From Pseudoalteromonas piscicida (lineage in GTDB: Bacteria > Pseudomonadota > Gammaproteobacteria > Enterobacterales > Alteromonadaceae): DNA of 64,000 bases. Position 1 is the first letter of the stretch. Each line of letters opens with the position of its first letter. The translations under genes were made by a program, and so were the position numbers. The stretch spans positions 3,683,501-3,747,500 of the forward strand of contig NZ_CP021646.1 in NCBI RefSeq assembly GCF_002208135.1, in the 5' to 3' direction. Below, in pieces: positions 10,452 through 19,099 of the stretch. A model generated the notes under the pieces. That model saw only the letters and a list, made by a program, of their open reading frames with translations. It did no database searches and had not been told where the DNA came from.

Positions 10452-10625
10452 GTCGCTCTCCAGATCCAGACTATATTCATCCAAGTATGATACTTTTTTT
10501 TCAAACAAGATGGAAAATCGTTTTGGTAAAATTTTGTAAGTAGTGAAATGTAACGGTTTGCTTATACTTTCCAGAGCGCTTTTGGTAGTATCTATCGAAA
10601 TTTCAATCCTATTGGCTAGAGGTTC

Positions 10626-11585
10626 ATGGTTTTATCGTTTGTTATTCTCGTTTTGGGCTTTATTGCACTGGTTTGGAGTGCTGACCGCTTTGTTTTTGGT
10701 GCGGCCGCGCTTGCACGAAACTTTGGTGTACCGACATTAATTGTTGGCTTAACTATTGTAGCCATGGGTTCTTCAGCGCCTGAAATGATGGTTGCTGCGC
10801 AAGCCTCTCTTGCAGATAAAACAGACACCGCTGTGGGCAATGCCATAGGTTCTAACATCGCCAATATCTTACTCGTTTTGGGTCTCACAGCATTATTAAG
10901 ACCACTCTCCGTAGGCTCCGGCATTTTACGCCGCGAAATGCCGCTGTTAGTTATCGTTTCATTAGCAGCTTGGTATATCGTTAGTGATAACCACTTCAGC
11001 TTCGTCGAAGGTGTTTTATTATTAGTAGGCTTCGCCGCTTTTCTTCTCGCACTTATCATCATCACGAAGCGTGGTGGCGGAGATAGCGAGGATCCATTTG
11101 TAAGTGAAGCTTGTGAAGAAGTTCCAAACAATATTCCGACTCAAAAAGCCGTTTTCTGGCTCATCGTGGGTATGGTTTTACTACCTGTTAGCGCGGACTA
11201 TTTAGTTGGCGCTGCGGTTGATATAGCCAAATATTTTGGCATGAGTGACCTGTTAATAGGACTAACCATTATCGCCGTTGGTACTAGTTTACCTGAGCTT
11301 GCAGCCTGTGTTGCTGGCGTACTTAAAAAGGAAGACGATCTAGCGCTTGGCAATATTATCGGTTCGAACATCTTTAATATATTGGCAGTGCTATCAATTG
11401 CTGGGATCATTAACCCATCCGTCCTCGACGCCAATATTGCTTCACGTGATATCTTTATTATGCTTGGTGCGACTCTGCTGCTTATCCTAATGAGCCTCAG
11501 CTTGACAGGTAAACGCCGCATTAACCGCTTGGAAGGCGGTATACTTGTCGCAAGCTTCGTCGGTTACATCTACTACATCATTTAA
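10626..11585 (+). CDS. yrbG: Calcium/sodium antiporter-family protein YrbG
   Basis: Inner-membrane CaCA-superfamily cation/Ca2+ exchanger, 319 residues. The two inverted alpha repeats that form the ion sites are evident. The first is GLTIVAMGSSAPEMMVAAQA...GNAIGSNIANILLVLG (about residues 42-85). The second is GLTIIAVGTSLPELAACVAG...GNIIGSNIFNILAVL (about residues 215-260). About ten hydrophobic helices are present. It heads the plus-strand KDO/LPS block, divergent from mlaF across a 174 bp region, exactly as in E. coli. Confidence 0.94.
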   Translation: MVLSFVILVLGFIALVWSADRFVFGAAALARNFGVPTLIVGLTIVAMGSSAPEMMVAAQASLADKTDTAVGNAIGSNIANILLVLGLTALLRPLSVGSGILRREMPLLVIVSLAAWYIVSDNHFSFVEGVLLLVGFAAFLLALIIITKRGGGDSEDPFVSEACEEVPNNIPTQKAVFWLIVGMVLLPVSADYLVGAAVDIAKYFGMSDLLIGLTIIAVGTSLPELAACVAGVLKKEDDLALGNIIGSNIFNILAVLSIAGIINPSVLDANIASRDIFIMLGATLLLILMSLSLTGKRRINRLEGGILVASFVGYIYYII

Positions 11586-11594
11586 GGAAGCCTA

Positions 11595-12566
11595 GTGACA
11601 ACGAACCCATTTATTGACTCTGCAAATCAAGTTTTTGCTACTGAACTTGCAGCAATAGAAGAAGTGCAACAGTTTGTTGATCAGCAATTTGCAAAAGCCT
11701 GTGAGATTATGTTTGGCTGCCAAGGCCGGATCATTGTGATTGGTATGGGCAAGTCTGGCCACATCGGTAACAAAATCGCAGCAACACTCGCAAGTACTGG
11801 CAGTCCTGCGTTTTTTGTTCATCCAGGTGAAGCAAGTCACGGCGACTTGGGTATGATCACCAAAGATGATGTTGTATTGATGATCTCCAACTCAGGAGAA
11901 ACCCAAGAGGTGATCTCAATCCTCCCTGTTATTAAGCGCTTAGGTGCCCCTGTCATTTCCATGACAGGCAATCCTAATTCTACGATGGCTCGTAATGCGA
12001 CGGTCCATCTTTGTGTCAAAGTATCGAAAGAAGCCTGCCCGTTGGGGCTTGCCCCCACCGCCAGCACCACAGCTACGTTAGTAATGGGCGACGCGCTCGC
12101 GGTTGCGCTACTTGAAGCTAGAGGATTCACGGCTGATGATTTTGCGCTTTCCCACCCAGGTGGTAGTTTAGGAAAACGCCTACTACTAACCGTTGCTGAC
12201 GTCATGCATCAAGGGGATGCAATCCCTATGGTCGACAGCCATTGCACGGTTAAAGAAGCATTATTTGAGATGTCCGCTAAAAGTTTAGGCATGACGGCAA
12301 TCGTAGATGAAAGCTCGCAATTACAAGGTATTTTTACCGATGGCGACTTGCGCCGTATTATCGAGCAAAAGGTGGATATCCACACAACTCCAATCACGCA
12401 AGTAATGACGGCTAAAAGCACAACGGCACGCGCAGATATGCTCGCGGCTGAGGTACTCAATATCATGGAAACCAAACGAATTAATGGCTTGATTGTGGTA
12501 AATGAAAATAACGTTCCAGTTGGCGCCCTGAATACGCAAGATTTACTTAGAGCAGGAGTGCTGTAA
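11595..12566 (+). CDS. kdsD: D-arabinose 5-phosphate isomerase
   Basis: Interconverts ribulose 5-phosphate and arabinose 5-phosphate, the first step toward KDO for LPS. 323 residues. The N-terminal SIS sugar-isomerase domain (about 35-185) carries GMGKSGHIGNKIAATLASTG and the active-site HPGEASHGDLG. Two CBS domains follow (about 200-260 and 270-323). It starts at GTG (11595) with AAGGA 6 nt upstream. The stop overlaps the kdsC start by one base (TAATG). Confidence 0.96.
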   Translation: MTTNPFIDSANQVFATELAAIEEVQQFVDQQFAKACEIMFGCQGRIIVIGMGKSGHIGNKIAATLASTGSPAFFVHPGEASHGDLGMITKDDVVLMISNSGETQEVISILPVIKRLGAPVISMTGNPNSTMARNATVHLCVKVSKEACPLGLAPTASTTATLVMGDALAVALLEARGFTADDFALSHPGGSLGKRLLLTVADVMHQGDAIPMVDSHCTVKEALFEMSAKSLGMTAIVDESSQLQGIFTDGDLRRIIEQKVDIHTTPITQVMTAKSTTARADMLAAEVLNIMETKRINGLIVVNENNVPVGALNTQDLLRAGVL

Positions 12567-13117
12567 TGCGATTTGAAGATCTATATCAAGCCATTTCAAC
12601 TGAAGCTTGGGAAAAAGCAAAGAAAATCAAATTATTGATTTGTGACATTGATGGCGTGTTCTCCGATGGTCGCATATACCTTGGTAATAATGGTGAAGAA
12701 CTGAAAGCGTTTAATACCAAAGATGGCTTTGGTATTAAGGCCTTAATTGATTGTGGTATCGAAGTCGCCGTTATCACAGGTAGACATTCACAAATAGTTC
12801 AGCAACGCATGACTAGTTTAAATGTAACTTATATTTACCAAGGGCAAGAAAACAAGCTAGTGGCATATGATGAACTGAAGACTAAGCTCAACCTTAGTGA
12901 TGATGAAATCGCGTATATTGGTGATGATGGTCCTGACCTACCAGTAATGGAACGAGTCGGTTTTGCCGTTGCCGTCAACGATGCACATCCACTTGTTAAG
13001 CATATCGCTCATTATACGACGTTGATGCCTGGTGGTTTTGGTGCAGTGAGAGAGCTTACAGATCTTCTCATGCTCAGCCAACATCACTTATTAACTTCCA
13101 AAGGATCAAGTACATGA
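12566..13117 (+). CDS. kdsC: KDO-8-phosphate phosphatase
   Basis: HAD-superfamily phosphatase that dephosphorylates KDO-8-P to KDO, 183 residues. Motif I is CDIDGVFSDG (Asp nucleophile near residue 27), motif II is VITGRHS, and motif IV is AYIGDDGPDLPVM. No cap domain is present, as expected for the tetrameric C0 class. Translation is probably coupled to kdsD and to lptC (4 nt ATGA overlap). Confidence 0.96.
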   Translation: MRFEDLYQAISTEAWEKAKKIKLLICDIDGVFSDGRIYLGNNGEELKAFNTKDGFGIKALIDCGIEVAVITGRHSQIVQQRMTSLNVTYIYQGQENKLVAYDELKTKLNLSDDEIAYIGDDGPDLPVMERVGFAVAVNDAHPLVKHIAHYTTLMPGGFGAVRELTDLLMLSQHHLLTSKGSST

Positions 13118-13668
13118 CCGTATTGCGTGTCATCTTACTCATTATATTTAGCTCTTTAATGGTATGGATGTGGTCACCCATGTTTAATCCATCAAAGACG
13201 GATCCAACAAAAGAAGATGAACCGTTAGCTAAGCCCGATTATGTTGCAACGACACTCCAGCAAACTACCTATAGTGAAAATGGCTTATTAAACTATCAGG
13301 TAACTGCTGATAAGATGGAATTGTATCAAGACCTTGGCTTTAGTCACTTTGAAAAACCTATTTTCACCTTGTACAACGGTGAGCAGAATTGGCAGATAAG
13401 TGCATTAGAAGCAACACTATATGAAAACAATACCTTAATATTAGAGGGCAATGTACTGGCAAAGAATTTAACACCTAATGCCATGATCACTGATATCAAT
13501 GCCGATAATGTACGAGTTGAAATTAAGCAAAAATTGATGAAGTCGGAACATCCTGTCGTTATCACAGGTCCTAGTCTTAGGATCACAGGTAAAGGACTAC
13601 ATGCGGATCTGCAAAAGCAAGTGATCGAACTCATCAACCACACAAAGACAATTTATTATGACCAGTAA
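13114..13668 (+). CDS. lptC: LPS export protein LptC
   Basis: Bitopic inner-membrane protein of the LptB2FGC complex that hands LPS to LptA. 184 residues. One N-terminal helix (about 4-22, VILLIIFSSLMVWMW) anchors a periplasmic beta-jellyroll (LptC/OstA-like) with repeated beta motifs such as SALEATLYENNTLILEGNV. It overlaps kdsC by 4 nt and lptA by 11 nt. Confidence 0.93.
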   Translation: MTVLRVILLIIFSSLMVWMWSPMFNPSKTDPTKEDEPLAKPDYVATTLQQTTYSENGLLNYQVTADKMELYQDLGFSHFEKPIFTLYNGEQNWQISALEATLYENNTLILEGNVLAKNLTPNAMITDINADNVRVEIKQKLMKSEHPVVITGPSLRITGKGLHADLQKQVIELINHTKTIYYDQ

Positions 13669-14200
13669 AATCATTAACAAACTAGTTTTCATCGGCTTGC
13701 TTGCAAGTTCTACTCTGGCAGTTGCTGCAGAACAAAATGAAGTCATTATTGATGCTGGCCGTCAGCAAGCTCAGCTGCAAAGCAATATCGGTATTTTTGA
13801 ACAGAATGTCGTCATTATTCATGGCAACAGAAAAATAAATGCCGATCGCCTAGAAGTACATCGCCGTGCCGAACTTGGCACCAATAAACAGCTGCTTGTT
13901 GCAACTGGCAGCCCAGCCACTTTTAGCGAACGTCAACCTGATGGTAATTTGCTAGAAGCAAAAGCAAATGAAATTCGTTACGACGTTGCGAAGGGCACCT
14001 TAGTCATTTCTGGCGATGCGGAAATCAATCAAACTGGGCAAAAGATAAATGCGCAGGTCATCACTTATGACATTGAAAAACAATTGATCAGTGCAGAGCG
14101 CTCAGATCAGGAAGATTCTCGTGTCAGAACCATCCTTGTTCCTGTGGATGATAAAAAAGACGCAAAAGACAAAAAAGCGCAGGAAGAAGGTAATAATTAA
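13658..14200 (+). CDS. lptA: LPS transport bridge protein LptA
   Basis: Periplasmic protein that polymerises into the bridge carrying LPS from LptC to LptD. 180 residues. The signal peptide covers about 1-23 ([16 protein letters not shown]). The OstA-like beta repeats are visible: [26 protein letters not shown] and [26 protein letters not shown]. The C-terminal tail is rich in Lys and Asp. The stop overlaps the lptB ATG by one base. Confidence 0.94.
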   Translation: MTSKIINKLVFIGLLASSTLAVAAEQNEVIIDAGRQQAQLQSNIGIFEQNVVIIHGNRKINADRLEVHRRAELGTNKQLLVATGSPATFSERQPDGNLLEAKANEIRYDVAKGTLVISGDAEINQTGQKINAQVITYDIEKQLISAERSDQEDSRVRTILVPVDDKKDAKDKKAQEEGNN

Positions 14201-14925
14201 TGAGCGAGCTCAAAGCAACTGGTTTAGCAAAGAGTTATAAAGGTCGCCAAGTCGTTAAGAATGTTGGCTTAAGTGTTCAAGCTGGCAGTATTGTAGGCTT
14301 GTTGGGACCAAATGGCGCAGGCAAAACCACTACTTTTTACATGATTGTAGGGCTAGTACCAAGCGACAAAGGCTTTATTCAGATTGATGACGAAGATATC
14401 ACTTTGCTGCCGATGCACAGCCGTGCACGACTCGGCATTGGCTATCTACCACAAGAGTCTTCAATCTTTAGAAAACTCACTGTCTATCAAAATTTGATGG
14501 CGATTTTAGAAACTCGAAAAGACTTATCTAAAGTTGAAAGAGAAGCTGAACTAAACGAGTTACTAGATGAATTTAATATTCAACACATTCGTGATTCACA
14601 GGGCATGGCATTGTCGGGAGGTGAGAGAAGACGAGTAGAAATTGCTCGCGCTTTAGCCGCAAACCCAAAGTTTATCCTGTTAGATGAACCTTTTGCTGGT
14701 GTTGATCCTATTTCGGTGTTAGATATAAAGACGATAATAGAGCACCTAAAAAACCGCGGTATCGGTGTGTTAATCACCGACCATAATGTTAGAGAAACAC
14801 TGGACGTATGTGAAAAGGCCTACATCGTTTCACATGGTGAGTTAATCGCTGCAGGCACGCCAGAACATGTTTTGGCAGATCAAACCGTAAGAGATGTCTA
14901 CCTAGGCGAACAATTCAAGCTATAG
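14200..14925 (+). CDS. lptB: LPS export ABC transporter ATP-binding protein LptB
   Basis: Cytoplasmic ATPase of LptB2FG that powers LPS extraction from the inner membrane. 241 residues, as in E. coli. It has Walker [16 protein letters not shown]-loop [11 protein letters not shown], signature [16 protein letters not shown], Walker [14 protein letters not shown] and H-loop ITDHN. A single OstA-LptB-RpoN order is preserved. Confidence 0.98.
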   Translation: MSELKATGLAKSYKGRQVVKNVGLSVQAGSIVGLLGPNGAGKTTTFYMIVGLVPSDKGFIQIDDEDITLLPMHSRARLGIGYLPQESSIFRKLTVYQNLMAILETRKDLSKVEREAELNELLDEFNIQHIRDSQGMALSGGERRRVEIARALAANPKFILLDEPFAGVDPISVLDIKTIIEHLKNRGIGVLITDHNVRETLDVCEKAYIVSHGELIAAGTPEHVLADQTVRDVYLGEQFKL

Positions 14926-14971
14926 TTAAGACGTAGTATTAATAACTGTTAAAAAGGATTGTTAGAGATAC

Positions 14972-16471
14972 ATGAGGCAATCATTACAGCTGCGCATGGG
15001 GCAGCAACTTACAATGACTCCGCAACTGCAACAAGCCATTCGCTTGCTGCAGCTTAGTACCTTGGATCTGCAACAAGAAATACAAGAAGCATTAGACAGC
15101 AATCCATTGTTGGAAGTGGAAGAAGGTGATAATACTGACGGCGAAAATGCTGACCAACACGGCCAAGAAAAGAGCAGCGCTGACGATAATCAAGATTCAG
15201 GCGATGAAGTGCCTGTTAGTGACTATGAAATAGACTCAGATACCGCCATGAGCAAAGACACTGTGAGTGATGACCTTGCCATGGATGTCACTTGGGATGA
15301 GTACATGAGTGCAGCGCCGGCTGCAAGTTCAGGCCCTCTGCCTGATGACGATAATGTTTATCAAGGGGAAACCTCTGAATCTCTCCATGATTATCTCATG
15401 TGGCAACTCGAACTGACGCCATTTAGCCCAACCGATAGAGCTATCGCGATTGCGATTATTGAAGCGGTAGACCTGTCAGGCATTTTAACCTTATCTTGCG
15501 AAGACATTTTAGAAAGCATTAATGACGAAAATAGCGAAGAGCCTATTGAGCTGGATGAAGTCGAAGCCGTACTCAAACGCATTCAACTTTTTGACCCTGT
15601 CGGTATCGCAGCGCGCAGTTTACAAGAATGCTTGTGTATTCAGCTAAATCAATTCGCTCCAGATACGCCATGGATTGCCGAAACGAAAATGATCCTGACA
15701 GAGCATATCGACTTGCTTGCCAGCCGTGACTATCGAACTTTGGCAAAGAAAACGCGCCTTAAAGAGGCGGACCTCAAAGAGGTCATGACGTTAATTCATA
15801 GTCTTAATCCAAAGCCAGCGGCAAGCATTATTCATGAAGAGCCTGAATATGTTATCCCTGACGTATCGGTGAAAAAAGTAAAAGGTCGTTGGGTCGTAGA
15901 GCTAAATCCTGATGCTATGCCTAAAATAAGAGTAAACGACCATTATGCTGCCATGTCTAGAACGGCGAAATCCAGCACGGATAGTCAGTTTATTCGCTCA
16001 CATTTACAAGAAGCAAAGTGGTTTATTAAAAGCTTAGAAAGCCGCAATGATACTTTATTAAAAGTTACCAATTGCATTGTGCAACAACAACAGGCATTCT
16101 TTGAACATGGCCCCGAAGCAATGCGCCCTATGGTGCTAAATGATGTTGCTGAAATGGTTGAGATGCATGAGTCCACAATTTCACGAGTAACGACACAAAA
16201 ATACATGCATACACCACGGGGAATATTTGAGCTGAAGTATTTCTTCTCTAGCCATGTAAGTACAGAAAATGGAGGTGAGTGCTCTTCTACAGCAATTAGA
16301 GCACTTATCAAAAAGCTGATAGCTGCAGAAAATACTGCTAAGCCATTGAGTGACAGCAAAATTGCAGATATCTTAGCTGAGCAAGGAATTAAGGTAGCGA
16401 GACGCACGATTGCAAAATATCGTGAATCCCTAGCCATTCCACCGTCAAATCAGCGTAAAAGCTTGATATAA
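14972..16471 (+). CDS. rpoN: RNA polymerase sigma-54 factor
   Basis: Sigma-54, which directs RNA polymerase to -24/-12 promoters in partnership with enhancer-binding ATPases. 499 residues. Region I is the Gln/Leu-rich N-terminus ([20 protein letters not shown]). Region II is long and acidic (about 50-125). The core-binding region follows. The C-terminal DNA-binding part contains the RpoN box [10 protein letters not shown] near residue 477. The acidic region II explains its slightly greater length than the E. coli protein (477). It lies 46 bp after lptB. Confidence 0.98.
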   Translation: MRQSLQLRMGQQLTMTPQLQQAIRLLQLSTLDLQQEIQEALDSNPLLEVEEGDNTDGENADQHGQEKSSADDNQDSGDEVPVSDYEIDSDTAMSKDTVSDDLAMDVTWDEYMSAAPAASSGPLPDDDNVYQGETSESLHDYLMWQLELTPFSPTDRAIAIAIIEAVDLSGILTLSCEDILESINDENSEEPIELDEVEAVLKRIQLFDPVGIAARSLQECLCIQLNQFAPDTPWIAETKMILTEHIDLLASRDYRTLAKKTRLKEADLKEVMTLIHSLNPKPAASIIHEEPEYVIPDVSVKKVKGRWVVELNPDAMPKIRVNDHYAAMSRTAKSSTDSQFIRSHLQEAKWFIKSLESRNDTLLKVTNCIVQQQQAFFEHGPEAMRPMVLNDVAEMVEMHESTISRVTTQKYMHTPRGIFELKYFFSSHVSTENGGECSSTAIRALIKKLIAAENTAKPLSDSKIADILAEQGIKVARRTIAKYRESLAIPPSNQRKSLI

Positions 16472-16500
16472 GACGTAAAACCCAAGAAGGAAAAATGCTT

Positions 16501-16788
16501 ATGCAACTAAATCTAACTGGTCGCCATGTAGAAATTACTGACTCATTAAGAGACTATGTCACCAACAAGTTTGCGAAGCTAGAAAGGCACTTTGATCATA
16601 TCAATAACGTGCATGTGATCCTTGATGTCGAGAAACTAGTACAAAAAGCAGAAGCAACATTACACGTAAACGGCGGCGAGCTATTTGCATCAACAGAGCA
16701 TCAAGATATGTATGCCGCAATTGATGGCCTTATCGACAAGCTAGATCGTCAAGTTATTAAACACAAAGAGAAGCTCACTCGACACTAA
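16501..16788 (+). CDS. hpf: Ribosome hibernation promoting factor
   Basis: Short-form HPF, 95 residues, which binds the 30S A/P-site region and promotes 100S dimers in stationary phase. MQLNLTGRHVEITDSLRDYV matches the E. coli N-terminus. An in-frame ATG two codons earlier (16495) sits only 3 nt from the AAGGA; the ATG at 16501 has 9 nt spacing and fits homology, so it is preferred. Standard position between rpoN and ptsN. Confidence 0.95.
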   Translation: MQLNLTGRHVEITDSLRDYVTNKFAKLERHFDHINNVHVILDVEKLVQKAEATLHVNGGELFASTEHQDMYAAIDGLIDKLDRQVIKHKEKLTRH

Positions 16789-16789
16789 A

Positions 16790-17248
16790 ATGAAATTAAG
16801 TGAATTAGTGAACAAGGACTGCAGTAAAGCTGCGGTCCTTTTTAATAGCAAAAAACGTATTTTAGAATACATCAGCGAACTGGCTCATAGCCAAATTCCG
16901 AATGCCAGTCAACATGCTATCTTGGACGCTTTAATGGCGCGAGAGAAATTAGGCAGCACAGGGATCGGTAAAGGCATTGCTATTCCCCATGGTCGACTTG
17001 AAGGTTTGGATAAAATCCTTGCAATGGTCCTTGTCAGCGAACAAGGGATCCAGTTTGAAGCCATAGATAAGCAGCCTGTCGATATTTTTGTCGCGTTCAT
17101 CGTACCTGAAGGTGATAATCAACAGCACCTGAAGACCTTAGCGGCGATTGCTGATACACTCAAAGACAAGTCTTTTTGTAAAATGCTCAGGCAAGCAAAA
17201 AGTGATGATGAGTTATATGCAGTGATCCAAGGTGAATCTGATGAGTGA
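16790..17248 (+). CDS. ptsN: Nitrogen-PTS EIIA component PtsN
   Basis: EIIA-Ntr of the regulatory nitrogen phosphotransferase system. It accepts phosphate from NPr and controls potassium and other functions. 152 residues. The phosphorylated His is H67 in GKGIAIPHGRL. The PTS EIIA type-2 fold is supported by GIQFEAIDKQPVDIFVAFIVPE. Only one base separates it from the hpf stop; its 3' end overlaps the start of rapZ. Confidence 0.97.
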   Translation: MKLSELVNKDCSKAAVLFNSKKRILEYISELAHSQIPNASQHAILDALMAREKLGSTGIGKGIAIPHGRLEGLDKILAMVLVSEQGIQFEAIDKQPVDIFVAFIVPEGDNQQHLKTLAAIADTLKDKSFCKMLRQAKSDDELYAVIQGESDE

Positions 17249-18107
17249 TGAAGAAAAAGGACTCGAGCTTATCATTATCAGTGGCCGCTCAGGCTCTGGT
17301 AAATCTGTAGCGCTTCGAGTATTGGAAGACTTAGGCTACTATTGTGTAGATAATATTCCGGTCAATTTGCTACCGTCTTTAGTCCGCAGCGTTTCCGACA
17401 ATTATAATAAAATTGCAGTGAGCATTGATGTTAGAAACTTGCCTAAAGAACAGGACGAGTTTAATGACATTCTTGAATACTTGCCCGGTTTCGCCAAACC
17501 TACCCTGTTTTATTTAGACAGTGATGACCAAACCCTGATAAAGCGCTTTTCTGAAACACGCCGTTTGCACCCTCTTTCACTGCATAATCTTCCATTAGAT
17601 GTCGCGATAAAAAAAGAACGTGAACTGTTAGACGTATTGATCACTCGAGCCGACTTTCTCATCGATACCACAGGCCTTAGCGTTCATCAACTTGCAGAAG
17701 ATATCCGCGAAAAAATCTTAGGCAAGAAAGACAAACAACTCATTATTACTTTTGAATCTTTCGGCTTTAAACATGGCATCCCAAAACAAGCGGATTACGT
17801 TTTTGATGCGCGCTTTTTGCCAAATCCACATTGGGAGCCTGAGCTTAAGCCGCTCACGGGCCTAGATCAGCCTGTCAAAGACTATTTGTCGAGCCACAGT
17901 ATCGTGCAAAAATTCACTTGGCAGATCCAAACCTTTGTACAAACTTGGTTACCACACTTAGAACGTAACAATCGTAGCTACCTAACGATTGCTATCGGAT
18001 GTACTGGTGGACAGCATCGCTCAGTATACTTAGCGCAAACCATTGGCGAGCGTTTTGCTAAAACCCATCCTAACGTCAAAATTCGTCACCGTGAGCAAGA
18101 GGGTTAG
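17241..18107 (+). CDS. rapZ: RNase adapter protein RapZ
   Basis: P-loop protein that in E. coli delivers sRNA GlmZ to RNase E when glucosamine-6-phosphate is low, tuning GlmS. 288 residues. It has N-terminal Walker A SGRSGSGKS, a Walker B-like region, and the C-terminal family signature GCTGGQHRSVYLAQTIGERF. The open frame allows a GTG at 17232, but the ATG at 17241 lies closer to the family N-terminus. The start overlaps the ptsN stop, implying coupling. Confidence 0.96.
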   Translation: MSDEEKGLELIIISGRSGSGKSVALRVLEDLGYYCVDNIPVNLLPSLVRSVSDNYNKIAVSIDVRNLPKEQDEFNDILEYLPGFAKPTLFYLDSDDQTLIKRFSETRRLHPLSLHNLPLDVAIKKERELLDVLITRADFLIDTTGLSVHQLAEDIREKILGKKDKQLIITFESFGFKHGIPKQADYVFDARFLPNPHWEPELKPLTGLDQPVKDYLSSHSIVQKFTWQIQTFVQTWLPHLERNNRSYLTIAIGCTGGQHRSVYLAQTIGERFAKTHPNVKIRHREQEG

Positions 18108-18377
18108 ATGTTAGAAGATACGTTTTTAATCCAGAATAAACTCGGTCTACACGCTCGGGCTGCGACAGTTCTTGCTCAGTTAGCGACACAATTTGATGCC
18201 GAAGTGACCTTATATCAGGGAGACAAAAGTGCTGCTGCAGACAGCGTACTAGCACTGTTGTTACTTGAAAGCAGCCAGGGAAAAGAGGTGCGAGTTGTCT
18301 GCGAAGGTCCTGATGCTCAGTATGCACTAGACGCCATTGGTGGATTAATAGAAAATAAGTTTAATGAATCTGAGTGA
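18108..18377 (+). CDS. npr: Nitrogen-PTS phosphocarrier NPr
   Basis: HPr-like phosphocarrier (PtsO/NPr) that relays phosphate from EI-Ntr to PtsN. 89 residues. The active His is H15 in NKLGLHARAATVLAQL. The regulatory serine region appears as AADSVLALLLLESSQGKEV. It begins immediately after the rapZ stop and closes the long yrbG-to-npr transcription unit. No clear hairpin with a T-run follows before the repeat region. Confidence 0.95.
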   Translation: MLEDTFLIQNKLGLHARAATVLAQLATQFDAEVTLYQGDKSAAADSVLALLLLESSQGKEVRVVCEGPDAQYALDAIGGLIENKFNESE

Positions 18378-18457
18378 CTCAAGCTGCTATCACCAATATA
18401 GCACTAAGGCCTGATTCATGTATTCCCTGCTACCCTCCCCCTCCGTAACCAGACTGG

Positions 18458-18827
18458 TATAATACCAATTAGTCTTAATACTTGCTCAATTTGAAGGAGC
18501 AAATCTGACGCTAACTGTGTTAAAAATTTTTCATTTAGAACAACTAAATAACCTGAGCTGCGGATAATTAATGCCTTTCTAGCAGCCAGTTTTAGCGCTA
18601 ACTGCGTTGAATTCACTTCCAATAGCCAGCTATTGGTGCGTAAATTCGCCTTGTTTTCCCTAAAACTTGCTGGCTAGACAAGGAAAAAACTAAGTTGTGC
18701 TTTAGCAACAATGAGTTGGAACATTCCTTATCCAAACCTCAGGTTAAATAGCAAAATTTTCGCCGTGTTATCGACAAGATTTTCTCGCCTCAAAATAGAT
18801 CACTTAATTAAGCGAATTGGTATAATA
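18458..18827. repeat. 170 bp IS630-type MITE, copy 1, interrupted by a second element
   Basis: The 722 bp between npr and mgtE contains no supportable gene. Most of it is repeat. This element is bounded by TATAATACCAATT (18458-18470) and the inverted AATTGGTATAATA (18815-18827). Its two halves (18458-18550 and 18751-18827, plus one TAAATA copy) join to give a 170 bp sequence. That sequence reads the same, base for base, as the reverse complement of 60241-60410. Short apparent reading frames here come from the repeat, not a gene. Confidence 0.88.
18551..18744. repeat. 194 bp second MITE nested inside copy 1
   Basis: The inserted segment begins ACCTGAGCTGCGGATAA and ends TTATCCAAACCTCAGGT; with the flanking A/T included the ends match at 15 of 18 positions as inverted repeats. 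TAAATA is present on both sides (18545-18550 and 18745-18750) but only once in the uninterrupted copy at 60241-60410, so a 6 bp target duplication is read directly. Interior stems include CCAATAG/CTATTGG around a 4 nt loop and CTAGCAGCCAGTTTTA against TAAAACTTGCTGGCTAG. It is non-coding, hence non-autonomous. Confidence 0.87.
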
Positions 18828-18883
18828 AGTCTCTCATAATTAAGCGTAAACCTTGGTAGTTCCCAATAAACTGAGTTACACTG

Positions 18884-19020
18884 TAATACCAATTTAGGTT
18901 TATCTCGTGCAGTAAAGCGAGTTGCCGAGACAAGCCTACTTTATCGTTGCTCGCATATTTAGCGTGCATTAACGATAGCAACCCACCAGCGGAAACAACA
19001 CGAGTAAAATTCAAATTAAG
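18884..19020. repeat. Further palindromic intergenic segment with a MITE-like end
   Basis: Begins TAATACCAATT (18884-18894), the same terminal motif as the 170 bp MITE. It contains inverted pairs CTCGTG/CACGAG near its two ends, GCGAG/CTCGC and TATCGTT/AACGATA. The right boundary is unclear and no matching terminal repeat was found, so this may be a degenerate copy or an unrelated foldable element. Between it and mgtE a TATAAA at 19035-19040 may be the mgtE -10. Confidence 0.45.
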
Positions 19021-19099
19021 AAATAGGTTTCTGCTATAAAATAAATGAATAGGGTTAACTTAATCACGTTATCCGCCAGCATTATCAATAAGGATGCCT

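Noticed and set aside
18416..18622. 68-codon open frame, and a similar peptide encoded near 60291-60482
   Set aside because: The shared peptide is explained by the two copies of the same 170 bp MITE; no start signals and neither is conserved as a gene.
18967..19099. Magnesium riboswitch (M-box or similar) before mgtE
   Set aside because: The leader is short and repeat-derived; none of the conserved riboswitch blocks was recognised.
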